Assembly (NCBI RefSeq): GCF_900114925.1
Contig: NZ_FOUR01000003.1
Location: 434,001-498,000, forward strand
Direction of reading: 5' to 3'
Source of the DNA: Marinobacter pelagius
GTDB taxonomy: Bacteria > Pseudomonadota > Gammaproteobacteria > Pseudomonadales > Oleiphilaceae
DNA: 64,000 nucleotides
Shown: piece after piece, positions 16,154-26,300 of the stretch
How the letters are laid out: each line of letters begins with the position of its first letter
How positions within the stretch are numbered: the stretch's first letter is position 1
Notes under the pieces: generated by a model
Told to the model about the DNA's origin: nothing
Seen by the model: only the letters and a program-made list of their open reading frames with translations
The model's database searches: none
Program-made: the position numbers and the translations under genes

Positions 16154-16867
16154 ATGTCGGCCTTTACTGTTCGCCTGTATCGCTACAACCCGGAACAGGA
16201 TGACGCCCCCTACAATCAAGACATCGAAGTTGACGGTGAATTCCGCAACCGCATGGTTCTCGATGTCCTGGAACATCTCAAAACCCGCGATCCAACACTC
16301 TCGTTTCGTCGTTCCTGCCGGGAAGGTGTTTGCGGCTCTGACGGCCTCAGCATGAATGGCCGCAACGGTCTGGGCTGCATCACGAGAGTGGCGGATATTA
16401 TGGGTAAGAAGGACACACTGGAGATTCGCCCGTTACCGGGAATGCCCGTGATAAGGGATCTGGTGGTGGATCAGTCCCTGTTCTTCAAACAGTACGAACA
16501 GGTGCAACCCTGGCTGATCAATGATGATCCCGAACCGGCCATCGAGCGCCTCCAGAGTCCTGAAGACCGGGCAAAGCTGGATGGACTTTATGAGTGCATC
16601 CTCTGCGCCTGCTGCACCTCCGCCTGCCCTTCCTGGTGGTGGAACCCGGAGAAGTATATCGGGCCCTCGGGGCTGCTTCAGGCGTATCGGTTCCTGGTGG
16701 ATTCGCGCGATACCGCCACACGGGAGCGTCTGGCAAAACTGGAGGATCCGTTCAGCGTATTTCGCTGCCGGGGCATTGGCAACTGCACCGCATACTGTCC
16801 CAAGGGACTCAACCCCATGAAAGCTATTGGGCATATCAAGATCATGCTGGTGCGGGAGCAGGTCTGA
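16154..16867 (+). CDS. Solitary succinate dehydrogenase iron-sulfur subunit (SdhB) paralogue
   Basis: This 237-residue protein has all three SdhB cluster regions: RRSCREGVCGSDGLSMNG for 2Fe-2S, and ECILCACCTSACPSWWWNP with FRCRGIGNCTAYCPKGLNP for the 4Fe-4S and 3Fe-4S clusters. No sdhA, sdhC or sdhD is near. The residue after FRC, normally His and close to the quinone/haem pocket in SdhB, is Arg. ATG 16154 follows GGAGGG. It may be a duplicate subunit or a free Fe-S electron carrier. The cytochrome P450 that follows 120 bases later in the same direction is a conceivable partner. Confidence 0.85.
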   Translation: MSAFTVRLYRYNPEQDDAPYNQDIEVDGEFRNRMVLDVLEHLKTRDPTLSFRRSCREGVCGSDGLSMNGRNGLGCITRVADIMGKKDTLEIRPLPGMPVIRDLVVDQSLFFKQYEQVQPWLINDDPEPAIERLQSPEDRAKLDGLYECILCACCTSACPSWWWNPEKYIGPSGLLQAYRFLVDSRDTATRERLAKLEDPFSVFRCRGIGNCTAYCPKGLNPMKAIGHIKIMLVREQV

Positions 16868-16880
16868 TAGTTTCTCACAA

Positions 16881-16902
16881 CCAGATGATTCAGATCATCT
16901 GG
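16881..16902. repeat. Perfect 9-bp inverted repeat between sdhB and the P450 gene
   Basis: CCAGATGAT and ATCATCTGG enclose TCAG. No T-run follows, so it may be an operator or a weak terminator separating the two genes. Confidence 0.5.
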
Positions 16903-16987
16903 CCACAGACCAGTTGATTTATCTTCAAGAAGACACTCCGGCGCCCTGATACTCTGACAAAACATGCACTTGTCACGAGGATCAGCA

Positions 16988-18148
16988 ATGGCAGATGACT
17001 CCCGCAAGCCCGACTGGAAACCGCGAACTGCTGAAGTTTTGAGAGACCAGGTAAAGGCCTACGATGCCATGCGGGCGCGATGCCCGGTGGCATGGAGCGA
17101 CTATCAGCACTGGACCTTGTTCAGGCACGGGGATGTCATGCGGGTTTTGGAAGATCATCAGACCTTCAGCAGTGCGGTATCCAGCCATCTTTCAGTGCCG
17201 AATGGAATGGATCCGCCCGAGCACACTCCCTATCGCCAGGTGGTCGAGCCTTACTTTTCACACCAGGCAATGGAAAAGTTTGAGCCAACCTGCCGTCGCA
17301 TAGCCCGTAATCTGGTCGGTAACCTGCCTGACGGCCAACCGTTTGATGTTGTCGAACAGTTCAGCCGGGCTTTCGCACTGCAGATCCAGTGCGCCTTCAT
17401 GGGATGGCCCGCATCCCTCCATGAACCACTCCGGGATTGGGTGCTGAAAAACCACCGAGCAACCCTCGCCGGTGACCGGGATGCCATGGCTGAGGTAGCC
17501 CGAGAATTCGACGGTTACATTCATGATCTGCTGGAATTCCGCCGCAAAGCCGGCGCCAATGCTCCCCGGGATGTCACCACCTCCCTGATGGAAGAGGCTG
17601 TAAATGGTCAGCTAATGACCGATAAGGAACTCACCAGTCTCCTGCGAAACTGGACAGTCGGCGAGCTGGGTACCATCAGCTCCAGCGTATCAATTCTCCT
17701 GAATTACTTATCAAGACATCCAGATCTCAGACAGAGTCTCACGAACGATCCCGATGCGTTACCCGACGCTATTGATGAAATACTCCGCATGGATGCGCCG
17801 CTGATGTCCAACCGCCGGGTCACAACACGGGAGGTAGAAATTGGTGGGCGAACGATTCCGGCGGGAGAAAAAATCACCCTTCTGTGGGCCTCCGCAAACC
17901 GGGACGAAGAGGTCTTCGGCGATCCGGATGCGTTTTGTCCCCGAAAGAATCGTGACCAGAATCTGCTCTATGGCGCGGGAATTCACGTCTGTCCGGGCGC
18001 GCCTCTGGCGAGAATGGAACTCAGGGTTCTGATGGAAGAATTTCTTTCCGCTGTCGACACCCTGAAACCGGCGCCAGCTGAACAGCCTGAGCGAGCTGTG
18101 TTCCCCACCGGGGGATTCAATTACTTGCCGATGATCGTCACCAAATGA
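16988..18148 (+). CDS. Cytochrome P450
   Basis: This 386-residue soluble bacterial P450 has the haem-binding loop LYGAGIHVCPGAPLAR with Cys335 as thiolate ligand, and the K-helix ExxR in DEILRMDAPL. The I-helix oxygen-activation region reads VGELGTISSS instead of the usual AGxDT, so the acid-alcohol pair is altered. ATG 16988 follows CGAGGATC. No ferredoxin or reductase gene of the usual type is adjacent; only the orphan SdhB precedes it. The substrate cannot be inferred. Confidence 0.93.
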   Translation: MADDSRKPDWKPRTAEVLRDQVKAYDAMRARCPVAWSDYQHWTLFRHGDVMRVLEDHQTFSSAVSSHLSVPNGMDPPEHTPYRQVVEPYFSHQAMEKFEPTCRRIARNLVGNLPDGQPFDVVEQFSRAFALQIQCAFMGWPASLHEPLRDWVLKNHRATLAGDRDAMAEVAREFDGYIHDLLEFRRKAGANAPRDVTTSLMEEAVNGQLMTDKELTSLLRNWTVGELGTISSSVSILLNYLSRHPDLRQSLTNDPDALPDAIDEILRMDAPLMSNRRVTTREVEIGGRTIPAGEKITLLWASANRDEEVFGDPDAFCPRKNRDQNLLYGAGIHVCPGAPLARMELRVLMEEFLSAVDTLKPAPAEQPERAVFPTGGFNYLPMIVTK

Positions 18149-18168
18149 TTGTGTCCCTGGCTGCCACT

Positions 18169-18203
18169 ATTGCCATGGCGGCCTAAACGGCCGCCATGGC
18201 AAT
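18169..18203. terminator. Strong hairpin between convergent genes
   Basis: A perfect 15-bp stem begins ATTGCCATGGCGGCC and closes with its inverse around a five-base loop (TAAAC). It sits between the P450 stop and the stop of the leftward gene at 18206. A bidirectional terminator is the natural reading. Confidence 0.75.
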
Positions 18204-18205
18204 CA

Positions 18206-18520
18206 TCACTTCCAGTAGTTGTTGGCAGCGGCCACTGTCTGGAAGTGAACTGCAATCACCTCAGAGGCATGAATCAATGCTTCACCGTTCTGGGCGTACT
18301 TTTCACGCTCCCGGAACAGCACTTCCTTGTCGGATTGTGTGCTTTTTACGCCCATGCGGGACAACTTGATGGCCAATTCAAAACCTTCCTGTGGAGTTTC
18401 CGTAACAAGACTGGGCAACCAGACGTCGCCCTTATCCTGATCCTCTGCATGGCCTGCCATTGGTGTACTCAAGGCCAGCGCAGCGCAAACAGCGAGGAGG
18501 TTTCGTTTTACATTCATCAT
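18206..18520 (-). CDS. Small secreted protein of unknown function
   Basis: This 104-residue protein has a clear Sec signal peptide (KRNLLAVCAALALSTPMAGHA, cleavage expected before EDQDKG). The mature part of about 80 residues contains a helical ELAIKLSRMGVKSTQSDKEV stretch and a His/aromatic C-terminus ending NNYWK. The ATG follows AAGGAG by seven bases. I do not recognise the domain. It is probably periplasmic. Confidence 0.7.
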   Translation of the reverse strand: MMNVKRNLLAVCAALALSTPMAGHAEDQDKGDVWLPSLVTETPQEGFELAIKLSRMGVKSTQSDKEVLFREREKYAQNGEALIHASEVIAVHFQTVAAANNYWK

Positions 18521-18742
18521 TCAGGTCTCCTTACTTCTCATCAGCTGGTTACCTCAATCAGAGAGGTACTAACAGTAATGGACCATAATAGCTATATTTT
18601 CAATGAATCTTTATGGGCAAACTCCTCCAACCGAAGGTGCAAAGCCTGATTCCCTAAAGTCATGTCCGACGGGCCCAAGCCGGCACTCCTGCTGTTCAGT
18701 GACAATACCACCAAGCAGCGTAGGCAATTCCTGTCACACCAC

Positions 18743-18946
18743 TTAGCTAACCGGCTTTTCTTCTTTCAACCCCATTTTCTTCAGGATCACCATCGCCGGG
18801 CACCATTTGGTAAAGGCCGACTGGATCAGGTTAAGGGCAATAAACCCGGTAAACAGAAGCCAGTAAGGGCTCACATAATGGGCGAGCAAAATGGATATGA
18901 GCGTAAACACACCGGCCATCAGGCGAAGGCCTTCGTTGACTGTCAT
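18743..18946 (-). CDS. DUF2892 (YgaP-like) small membrane protein
   Basis: This 67-residue protein has two membrane segments separated by a short turn (GLRLMAGVFTLISILLAHY and WLLFTGFIALNLIQSAFT), then CPAMVILKKMGL, which is the DUF2892 pattern. These proteins often accompany rhodanese or sulfur-metabolism genes, but none is adjacent here. ATG 18946 follows GGAGG. The palindrome AGGTATACCT at 18970-18979 lies just upstream. Confidence 0.8.
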   Translation of the reverse strand: MTVNEGLRLMAGVFTLISILLAHYVSPYWLLFTGFIALNLIQSAFTKWCPAMVILKKMGLKEEKPVS

Positions 18947-18969
18947 GGCACACCTCCTTGAGAACATAT

Positions 18970-18979
18970 AGGTATACCT
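18970..18979. promoter_or_regulatory. Short palindrome in the DUF2892 promoter
   Basis: AGGTATACCT is a perfect 10-base palindrome inside an AT-rich region, 24 bases upstream of the DUF2892 start. It may be an operator. The cognate regulator is unknown. Confidence 0.3.
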
Positions 18980-19014
18980 TTATACCCGGCAGCCTGTTGA
19001 CGCAATGATATGCG

Positions 19015-19398
19015 TCACTTTTCCCGACCGAAGGAACCGAAAAGCCCAGCCTGAATAAACTCCCGAAGGGCTACAGCGTTATTGTGTTCGGTGTCTTTCG
19101 CCGCAAATACCAGCGTGATGCGGTCATGTTCTTCAAGTAAGCTCTTGAGTGCAGAAAGATCCTCAACGGCATCACCTGATTTCAGCTCTTCCAGATACCT
19201 CTCACGGAATTCCGGCCACTTCGCCGGATCATGTCCGAACCACTTGCGCAGCTCGGTGGACGGTGCCAGCCCTTTCAGCCAGTGGGTGATGTCGGCGTCC
19301 TCTTTCGCAACGCCCCGCGGCCAGATACGGTCAACAAGTACGCGCGGGCCGTCTGAGCGGGCGGGAGCCTCATAGGCTCTTTTCAGGCGGATATCCAT
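19015..19398 (-). CDS. DUF488 family protein (YeaO-like)
   Basis: This 127-residue cytoplasmic protein has the DUF488 signature, with LVDRIWPRGVAKEDADI, LRKWFGHDPAKWPEFRERYLEEL and ITLVFAAKDTEHNNAVAL. Its biochemical function is not established. I chose ATG 19398, preceded by AGGAG, over a longer in-frame start at 19428. Confidence 0.88.
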   Translation of the reverse strand: MDIRLKRAYEAPARSDGPRVLVDRIWPRGVAKEDADITHWLKGLAPSTELRKWFGHDPAKWPEFRERYLEELKSGDAVEDLSALKSLLEEHDRITLVFAAKDTEHNNAVALREFIQAGLFGSFGREK

Positions 19399-19729
19399 GA
19401 GTTGAACTCCTGTGCTTGTCCACCTCACAGGTAGCCACTGCCGGAATCTCAGGTCAAGGTCGACACTTGACCGCTGTAAACATGATTCCTTGCAGCACCC
19501 CGTTTGCTCTTTGCGGGAGGAACAGCTAGATTCAGATGAAATCCTGCAAATATCACCCGAGCCAGCTGATTTGCAAACCTTTCCCTCTCTGACTGTTTTC
19601 CGGAATGCCCCTCATGGCAGATCCGGCCACACCACAGCGTTACTTTCCTGACGCTGGGTCTGCACGCACGCACGGCTCAGCACAAGCACCCAAACTATCT
19701 CGGTTAATTCCTTTTTCCTGGAGGTCACT
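19399..19729. other. Gene-poor spacer with one inverted repeat
   Basis: No convincing coding frame is seen in this 331-base stretch. It separates the leftward DUF488 gene from rightward rnk. GGTCAAG and CTTGACC (19452-19472) form an inverted repeat around seven bases, a possible operator. The GGAGG ribosome site of rnk lies at its right end. Confidence 0.5.
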
Positions 19730-20116
19730 ATGTCCGATTTGCCCGCTATCACTGTTGCCGAAGAGGATTACAATCGCCTTGCCACGCTGCTTGAGAAAAC
19801 CACCGATCCCACCGGCGTTGCCGACGGACTGGAAGAAGAACTCAGCCGTGCCGACTTGCGACCTTTGTCCGAAATACCGGAAACCGTTGTAGTGATGAAT
19901 TCGGTAGTTCTTTTCGAGGATCAGGATAGCGGAAAGCAACACAAGCTCGAGCTGGTCTATCCGCACCAGGCGGATGGCAGCCCCGACAAGATCTCCATCC
20001 TGGCGCCCGCCGGGGCTGCAATGATCGGCCTGAGTGTCGGAGACAGCATTGAATGGCCGGTGAAGGGCCGGAACCCGCTGCACCTGAAAGTGGTGCAAGT
20101 CACGCGACCCGACTGA
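19730..20116 (+). CDS. rnk: Regulator of nucleoside diphosphate kinase, GreA/GreB-like
   Basis: This 128-residue protein has a short N-terminal helical segment and a C-terminal GreA/GreB-type domain (ILAPAGAAMIGLSVGDSIEWPV). This matches Rnk, an RNA-polymerase-associated anti-Gre factor that affects nucleoside diphosphate kinase levels. It stands alone and is convergent with the yeiH-type gene, with only ten bases between the stops. Confidence 0.85.
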   Translation: MSDLPAITVAEEDYNRLATLLEKTTDPTGVADGLEEELSRADLRPLSEIPETVVVMNSVVLFEDQDSGKQHKLELVYPHQADGSPDKISILAPAGAAMIGLSVGDSIEWPVKGRNPLHLKVVQVTRPD

Positions 20117-20125
20117 AACGCCCGG

Positions 20126-21124
20126 TCATCCGAGTATCAGCGGGGTGACCACTCCGCCCCCGACCATCAGCATCGCAAACAGGCAGAGGGCCAGCACAAA
20201 GGGCTTCACACCAAGGCTGCGCAATGCTTCGAGCCGGGTCTGGTAGCCGAGTGCTGCCATGGCCATGGTCATGGCCAGCTGGCCGCTTGTCACCAGTCCC
20301 TCCTGGACCATCTGCGGTATGGCGAGGACACTGTTCAGGCCCACGATCGCCAGAAAACCGAAAGCGAACCAGGGAATGACCAGCTGGTTGTTCCCGGGTT
20401 GGTCATCTGTGCTGTTCTTGCGGCGCCTGGCCCAAAGCTGCCCTACCACCAGAAGAAAGGGCACCAGCAACATAACCCGCACCAGTTTGACAATCACGGC
20501 ATTGGTCAGTGCGTCGGTGCCGACTGCGCCGCCTGCAGCAACCACCTGGGCCACCTCATGGACTGTTGAACCGATGTAAACGCCGTACAGACCCTCATCC
20601 CAGCCCAGCAGGGGATAAAGTGCCGGATAGGTGAACATGGCAATCGTCCCGAACAACACCACTGTCGCCACGGCCATGGAAGCAGCGGCCGGTTTGGACC
20701 GTATTGCACTCTCGGTGGCCAGTACCGCCGCTGCTCCGCAAATGGCACTGCCGGCGCTTGTCAGTATGGCTGTGTCCCGGTCGAGCTTCAGCCATCGGGT
20801 TCCAAGCCAGTAACCGACGACAGTAACTGTGACGACAACCAGGGCATCGAGTATCACGACTCTGGCGCCCAGGGCCGTCAACTGCTGGACGGTAAGCGAG
20901 AAACCGAACAGGACAATACCGGTCCGGAGCAGCCACCGCGACGCAAACCCGAGGCCTTTTGCAACGTCGGTAATGCGCTTGCCTGCTATCGTATTACCCA
21001 GAACCAACCCGAGCAGAAGCGCGAATACCAGTGGCCCCAGCCCGGTCGCCTGGACCGCCGGCAGAGCGGCCAGGCCATAACCGGCCGCCGTCAACGCACT
21101 GCATAACATCAACCCCTTGAACAT
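20126..21124 (-). CDS. YeiH/UPF0324 family membrane transporter
   Basis: This membrane protein of about 332 residues has around ten hydrophobic segments and the family stretches LGPLVFALLLGLVLGN, AILTSAGSAICGAAAVLA and GVYIGSTVHEVAQVVAAGG. Relatives are called putative sulfate or sulfonate exporters on limited evidence. Two adjacent ATGs (21127 and 21124) and an upstream TTG are possible. The GGAG site has best spacing to 21124. The upstream 230 bases are AT-rich and shared with the divergent TetR gene, which might regulate it. Confidence 0.85.
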   Translation of the reverse strand: MFKGLMLCSALTAAGYGLAALPAVQATGLGPLVFALLLGLVLGNTIAGKRITDVAKGLGFASRWLLRTGIVLFGFSLTVQQLTALGARVVILDALVVVTVTVVGYWLGTRWLKLDRDTAILTSAGSAICGAAAVLATESAIRSKPAAASMAVATVVLFGTIAMFTYPALYPLLGWDEGLYGVYIGSTVHEVAQVVAAGGAVGTDALTNAVIVKLVRVMLLVPFLLVVGQLWARRRKNSTDDQPGNNQLVIPWFAFGFLAIVGLNSVLAIPQMVQEGLVTSGQLAMTMAMAALGYQTRLEALRSLGVKPFVLALCLFAMLMVGGGVVTPLILG

Positions 21125-21370
21125 CATCAACTCCAAACTTTTCGATCTATCGTTATTCTATTTCATTGCCCCTTTATTTATTAAATTGCTTTTATGCCTA
21201 TCTTTATCCTGATATATCGATATAGCGATCAAATATACTCCCGGGAATGCCCTGTAGACGTTTTCCCGAAAGAACCGGGAAACGACCTCAGGAACACACG
21301 TCAGGATTCTTGCAAAAACCGTTGCGTGCTCCCAGAATAAAGCAATTACTCACTTTCTTTTGGCATTACC

Positions 21371-22009
21371 ATGTCAGCAAAATCAAAAGGCTCCAAACGC
21401 ACCTACCAGAGCACCGAACTGCGCCAGTCAGCCACCATCGAGGCGGTCGTCCAGCTTTGTGCCGACCAGGACCCGGCCACCCTCACCACGGCCCGGATTG
21501 CCGGTGAAGTAGGGTTGTCGCAGGGCGCCCTGTTCAAACATTTCCCCAACAAGAACCAGCTGTGGGAGTCAGTGGCTAGCTGGGTATCGGAACAGCTGAC
21601 GAGTCAGGTCTTCCGGGAAGCAGACCGGCATGAGCTCGCCGATCAGGCCCTGAAAGCCATGTTCCTGGCCCATGTGGGGTTTATCGCCCGGCATCCGGGC
21701 ATTCCCCGCCTGATGCTGGGTGAGTTGCAAAAGCCTGGCAATGGCGCCGCCAAAACAATCATCCGCCAGACCCTCGCCCGCTACCGCAGGAAGGTGGTCG
21801 GACTGCTGGATCTCGGCATACAACAGGGGCGAATAGCTCCCGGCATGGATACCGAAGCAGCGGCGGTGCTGTACCTCGGGGCCATTCAGGGACTGGTGGT
21901 TCAGGGTATGGTCAGTGGCGAGATTGCTACCCTTGAGCAAGCGGCTCCCCGAATTTTCAAACTTTACAGCGCCAGCTTCCAGGAGATGCCCGATGACCCG
22001 GAAAAATAA
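21371..22009 (+). CDS. TetR-family transcriptional regulator of the RND operon
   Basis: This 212-residue protein has an N-terminal TetR helix-turn-helix (TARIAGEVGLSQGALFKHF, residues about 40-60) and a helical ligand-binding domain with LARYRRKVVGLLDLGIQQG. It overlaps the next gene by 17 bases, so it is transcribed with the efflux pump it probably controls. The AT-rich region 21140-21290 upstream is the likely operator zone, also facing the yeiH-type gene. Confidence 0.9.
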   Translation: MSAKSKGSKRTYQSTELRQSATIEAVVQLCADQDPATLTTARIAGEVGLSQGALFKHFPNKNQLWESVASWVSEQLTSQVFREADRHELADQALKAMFLAHVGFIARHPGIPRLMLGELQKPGNGAAKTIIRQTLARYRRKVVGLLDLGIQQGRIAPGMDTEAAAVLYLGAIQGLVVQGMVSGEIATLEQAAPRIFKLYSASFQEMPDDPEK

Positions 22010-23366
22010 ACTGACTCTGGCTCTGGCCCTGATCGCCGGCATTGCCTTCGTGGTGATCATGGTCAAGCTGAAACAGCCGCCGGAACGGGCGGCGGCGCAG
22101 GCAGCCGCGACCCCGGTGCGGATAATGGAAGTTACGCCCCGGGAATTCCGCACTGAAGCCAGGGGCTATGGCCAGGTGCTGCCGGCCCAGACCTGGAACG
22201 CGGTGGCCAATGTTGGCGGGCGGGTTATCTGGAAACACCCGGATCTGGAGAGCGGCAACCTGATCGCCGAGGGTACCCGCCTGCTTGAGATCGACCCCAC
22301 CCGCTATGAACTGGCCGAAGCCTCCGCCAAAGCGGACCTGGCCGGTATTGAAGCCGAGCTACGTCAACTGGAACAGGAAGAGCGCAACACCGGGGAGTTG
22401 CTGAAGCTTGAAGAGCGCCGGCTGACACTGGCCAGGCGGGAACTGGACCGGGCAGAAACCCTGGTGGAGCGGGGCGCCCTGTCCCAAACCCGCTACGACG
22501 AGCAACAGCGGGCCACACTGCAGCAGCAACAGGCGGTGCAGAGTCTGAGAAACCAGCTCAACCTGATTCCGGTCAGGCGGGATACCCTGGAAGCCCGAAA
22601 GGCACGCACGGAATCGGCCCTGGCCAGTGCCCGAGAAGACCTGGAAGACACCCGTTTTGAAGCACCCTGGGATCTGCGGGTACATCAGGCCGAAATCGAC
22701 ACCGGTCAGCACGTCAGCCCCGGTCAGACCCTCTTTATTGCCGACGACATTACCCTCGCCGAGGCCACTGTGCAGCTGGAAGTGGCGGAGCTACGCCGGG
22801 TGCTGTCGCAACTGTCGGATGACAGCCTGCCGGAACCCACACCGGGTACGACCAACAACCTCACCGACTTCCATGACCTGTTACCCCTGGGCGAGCTGCA
22901 GGTCCGGGTAACACCCACCAACGTACCGGAAGCCCAATGGTCCGGGGAACTCACCCGGGTCACCAGCAGTCTTGACCCGGCCACACGCACTGTTCAGGCG
23001 GTGATTTCGGTGGAAGAACCTTACCGAAACGCCAATCCGCCGGCCCGGCCACCGCTGGTGCGCAACATGTTCGTGCAGGCCAACATTGCTGCCCCTACCC
23101 CCAATCCGGTTATCGTGATCCCGGCCAGCGCGGTCCACCAGGGCGTGGTGTACCTGGCGGATGAAGACAATCGCCTGCAGCGCAGGGAAGTTACGGTCGG
23201 CTGGCAGCAGAGGGATCTGGCGGTTATCAGTGAAGGCCTGAATCCGGGGGACCGTCTGATTCTGGACGACCTTGTTCCCGCCATCGAAGGCACCCTGCTG
23301 AACCCGAAATCCGATGAATCCACAGCACAATGGCTGCAGAAAATGGCCGCAGGAGAGCAGCCATGA
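21993..23366 (+). CDS. RND efflux periplasmic adaptor (membrane fusion protein)
   Basis: This 457-residue protein has an N-terminal membrane anchor (LTLALALIAGIAFVVIMV), a lipoyl/barrel-sandwich region and a long alpha-helical hairpin rich in Gln, Glu and Arg at about residues 110-215. Beta-barrel and membrane-proximal domains follow. It links the inner-membrane pump to an outer-membrane channel. ATG 21993 follows AGGAG inside the tetR end. Its stop overlaps the pump gene as ATGA. Confidence 0.92.
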   Translation: MTRKNKLTLALALIAGIAFVVIMVKLKQPPERAAAQAAATPVRIMEVTPREFRTEARGYGQVLPAQTWNAVANVGGRVIWKHPDLESGNLIAEGTRLLEIDPTRYELAEASAKADLAGIEAELRQLEQEERNTGELLKLEERRLTLARRELDRAETLVERGALSQTRYDEQQRATLQQQQAVQSLRNQLNLIPVRRDTLEARKARTESALASAREDLEDTRFEAPWDLRVHQAEIDTGQHVSPGQTLFIADDITLAEATVQLEVAELRRVLSQLSDDSLPEPTPGTTNNLTDFHDLLPLGELQVRVTPTNVPEAQWSGELTRVTSSLDPATRTVQAVISVEEPYRNANPPARPPLVRNMFVQANIAAPTPNPVIVIPASAVHQGVVYLADEDNRLQRREVTVGWQQRDLAVISEGLNPGDRLILDDLVPAIEGTLLNPKSDESTAQWLQKMAAGEQP

Positions 23367-26300
23367 TCCGCTGGTTCGCGGGCCATCCCACGGCGGGTAA
23401 CTTGCTGCTTATACTAATTCTGGCAGTGGGCCTGTTCGCCGCACCGAACCTCACCCGGGAAACCTTTCCGGACTATCTGCCGCCGGAAGTCAGCATCACT
23501 CTGGAATACCGGGGTGCCACCGCAGCGGATGTTGAAGAGGCCATCTGTCAGCGCCTGGGGGAAGCGCTGCAGCGGGTGGATTACATGCAGGAGATCTCCT
23601 GCACCGCCCGGGACAATCAGGCCCAGACCATTGCCAGCATGGCACCCCAGGGCGATATGGGCCGGTTTCTGGATGATATCCGCACCGAGATCGAAGCCCT
23701 GACTGACCTGCCCGAAGAGGCCGAAGACCCGGTCATCCGGGAGCTTTACCGCACCAGTCTGGTGGCGGCCATCGCCGTGTACGGGCCCATGAGCTTCTCT
23801 CACCTGGAAGCCTACACCAGCCAGCTGGAAGACCGCCTGTTCGCCATGGACGGAGTGGCCGATGTGATTCCCGTGGGCCTGTCCCAGCGCCAGTGGCACA
23901 TCGAAGTGTCCCGGGACCTTCTGCGCCAGTATGGCCTGGGCGTGCGCGACATCGCCGGGGCCATCAACAGCCAGAACCTGGACATGCCCCTGGGCACTAT
24001 CGAGACCGACAGCCAGGACATCCAGCTGCGGTTTGTGGATGAACGGCGTTCCCTGCAGGCCCTGGCCGCGCTGCCGGTTATCGGCGGAGAAGCCGGCGCT
24101 GTGCTGACGCTGGGCGACATTGCCACCATCACCGAGGCCCACGAACGGGAAGAGGAACGGGTGGACTTCAACGGCCAGCGCGCCATCGTTCTGGAGATCC
24201 ACAAGAACCGCCATGACGATGCCCTGCGGGTGATGGATTCCCTGGAAGCCTTTATCGACGAGGAGAAAGCCCGCCGCGGCAGCAATGTCGAGCTGGAAAT
24301 CACCCAGAACATGACATCGATTGTGAAGGACCGCCTGCAAATGCTGGTGGGCAACGGCATCACCGGCCTGCTGCTGGTGGGTCTGGTGATGGCCCTGTTC
24401 TTCCGCCCCCGCCTTGCCTTCTGGGCCCTGTTTGGCCTGCCCGCCGCCTTTGCCGGTGCCTTTGTGGTGATGGCCCTCACCGGCCTGTCCCTGAACATGA
24501 TTACTCTGGTGGCCCTGCTCATGGCCATCGGGATTGTCATGGACGACTCCGTGGTGGTCACCGACAACATTGCCCAGCGGGCCGCCGAAGGTAGCAGCCC
24601 GCTGGAAGCTGCTGCCAAGGGCACCCAGGAAATCCTGCCGGGGGTGCTGTCCTCCTTCCTGACCACGGTTTCCGTATTCATCCCGCTGGCGTTCCTGACC
24701 GGGGAGCTGGGAGCCGTGCTGGAAGTGCTGCCGGTGGTGCTGATTGCCGCCCTGGCCGCCTCGTTGATAGAAGCCTTCTGGATACTGCCCCACCACCTCA
24801 AGAGTGGCCTGGGCAACAAGCGCGAGAAAGCCCCGTCCCGTTTTCGCACCGTCTTCGACAACGGCTTTGAAAAAGCCCGGGAGAAAGTGGGGCAGCTGGC
24901 CGACACTGCCATCCGTTTTCGTTACGGCGTACTGGCGGGCATGCTGCTGATACTCCTTGGCTCGGTGGGGCTGATGGCCGGCGGCCATGTCCGCATGGAA
25001 GCCATGCCGGAAATCGACGGCGATGTACTCGAAGCCCGGGTGCTGATGCCCCAGGGTACGCCCCTACATCAGACTCAGGCCATTACTGACCGCATCACTG
25101 CTGCCATGCTCAGGCTCAACGAGGAGTACGCGCCGGAACAGCCCGACCAGCAAGCCCTGGTGCAAAATATCCAGACCCGCTTCAATCAGCACGCCGGAGC
25201 CGGCGAGAAAGGTGCCCATGTGGCCACCGTGATGGCCGATTTGCTGACTGCCGAGCTTCGTACTGTGGATCTGGCCACCCTCACCGACCGCTGGTACCAG
25301 GAAATCGGCGAGATCCCGGGGCTGATTGCCCTGAACATTCAGGAGCCCGGATTTGGGCCCGCCGGCATTCCCATTGAAGTCCGCCTGCAGGGCAGTGACC
25401 TGGATGAGCTGAAGTCCGCGGCGCGGTATCTGAGCGAGGAAGTCGCCAGTTATGACGGCACTTTCAACGTGCTGGATGATCTTCGCCCCGGCAAGCCCCA
25501 GCGCATCCTCAGCCTGAGCGACCGCGCCCTGTCTCTGGGTCTGACGGCCGCCGATGTGGCCAGCCAGATTCGTACCGGGCTGCTCGGAGATATCGTGGAT
25601 ACGGTGCAGATCGGTGACCAGCACATCGAAATCCTGGTGCGCCAGACCAGCGCCGAACGCAACACCCGCCAGTTCCTGGAAGATACCGTGATAATCACCG
25701 GCAAAGGCCAGATGGTGCCGCTGCGGGAAGTGGCCACCATCATCGACGAACGTCAGTGGGCGCAGGTTACCCGGATTGACGGCCTGCGAACCGTCACCGT
25801 GTCAGCGGATGTGAACGGCCGGATAACCAACGCCGATGCCATCGTGGCCGATCTGCAGACCCAGGTGTTCCCGAAGATTCAGGAACAATGGCCAGAGATC
25901 AGCCTACAGGTAGAGGGCCAGACGGCCCGCTCCCGGGAAACCGGCCAGTCCATCGCCCGGGGACTGTTGATTGGTCTGCTGGGGATTTTCCTGATTCTGT
26001 CGTTCCAGTTCCGCAGTTACCTGGAGCCGATCATTGTAATGCTGGCCATCCCGGTGGCCTTTATGGGTGCCGTCTGGGGCCACCTCATCATGGGCTACAA
26101 CCTGTCCATGCCCTCACTGATCGGTGCCGCCTCACTAGCAGGGATTGTGGTGAACAACGCCATTCTTTTGGTGCAGTTTATCAAAAGCTACCGGGAACAG
26201 GGCATGAGCGCCGGAGAAGCCGCAGGTGCCGCCAGCCGCGCACGCTTCCGGGCCATCCTGATTACCACCAGTACCACTGTAGCCGGCCTGCTGCCACTGC

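Noticed and set aside
18149..18649. Rightward 166-codon frame after the P450 gene
   Set aside because: It begins inside the terminator hairpin, is antisense to a small secreted protein with a clear signal peptide, and has no family features.
23414..24988. Leftward 524-codon frame opposite the RND pump
   Set aside because: Antisense shadow of a well-supported membrane protein gene; no ribosome site or family signature.
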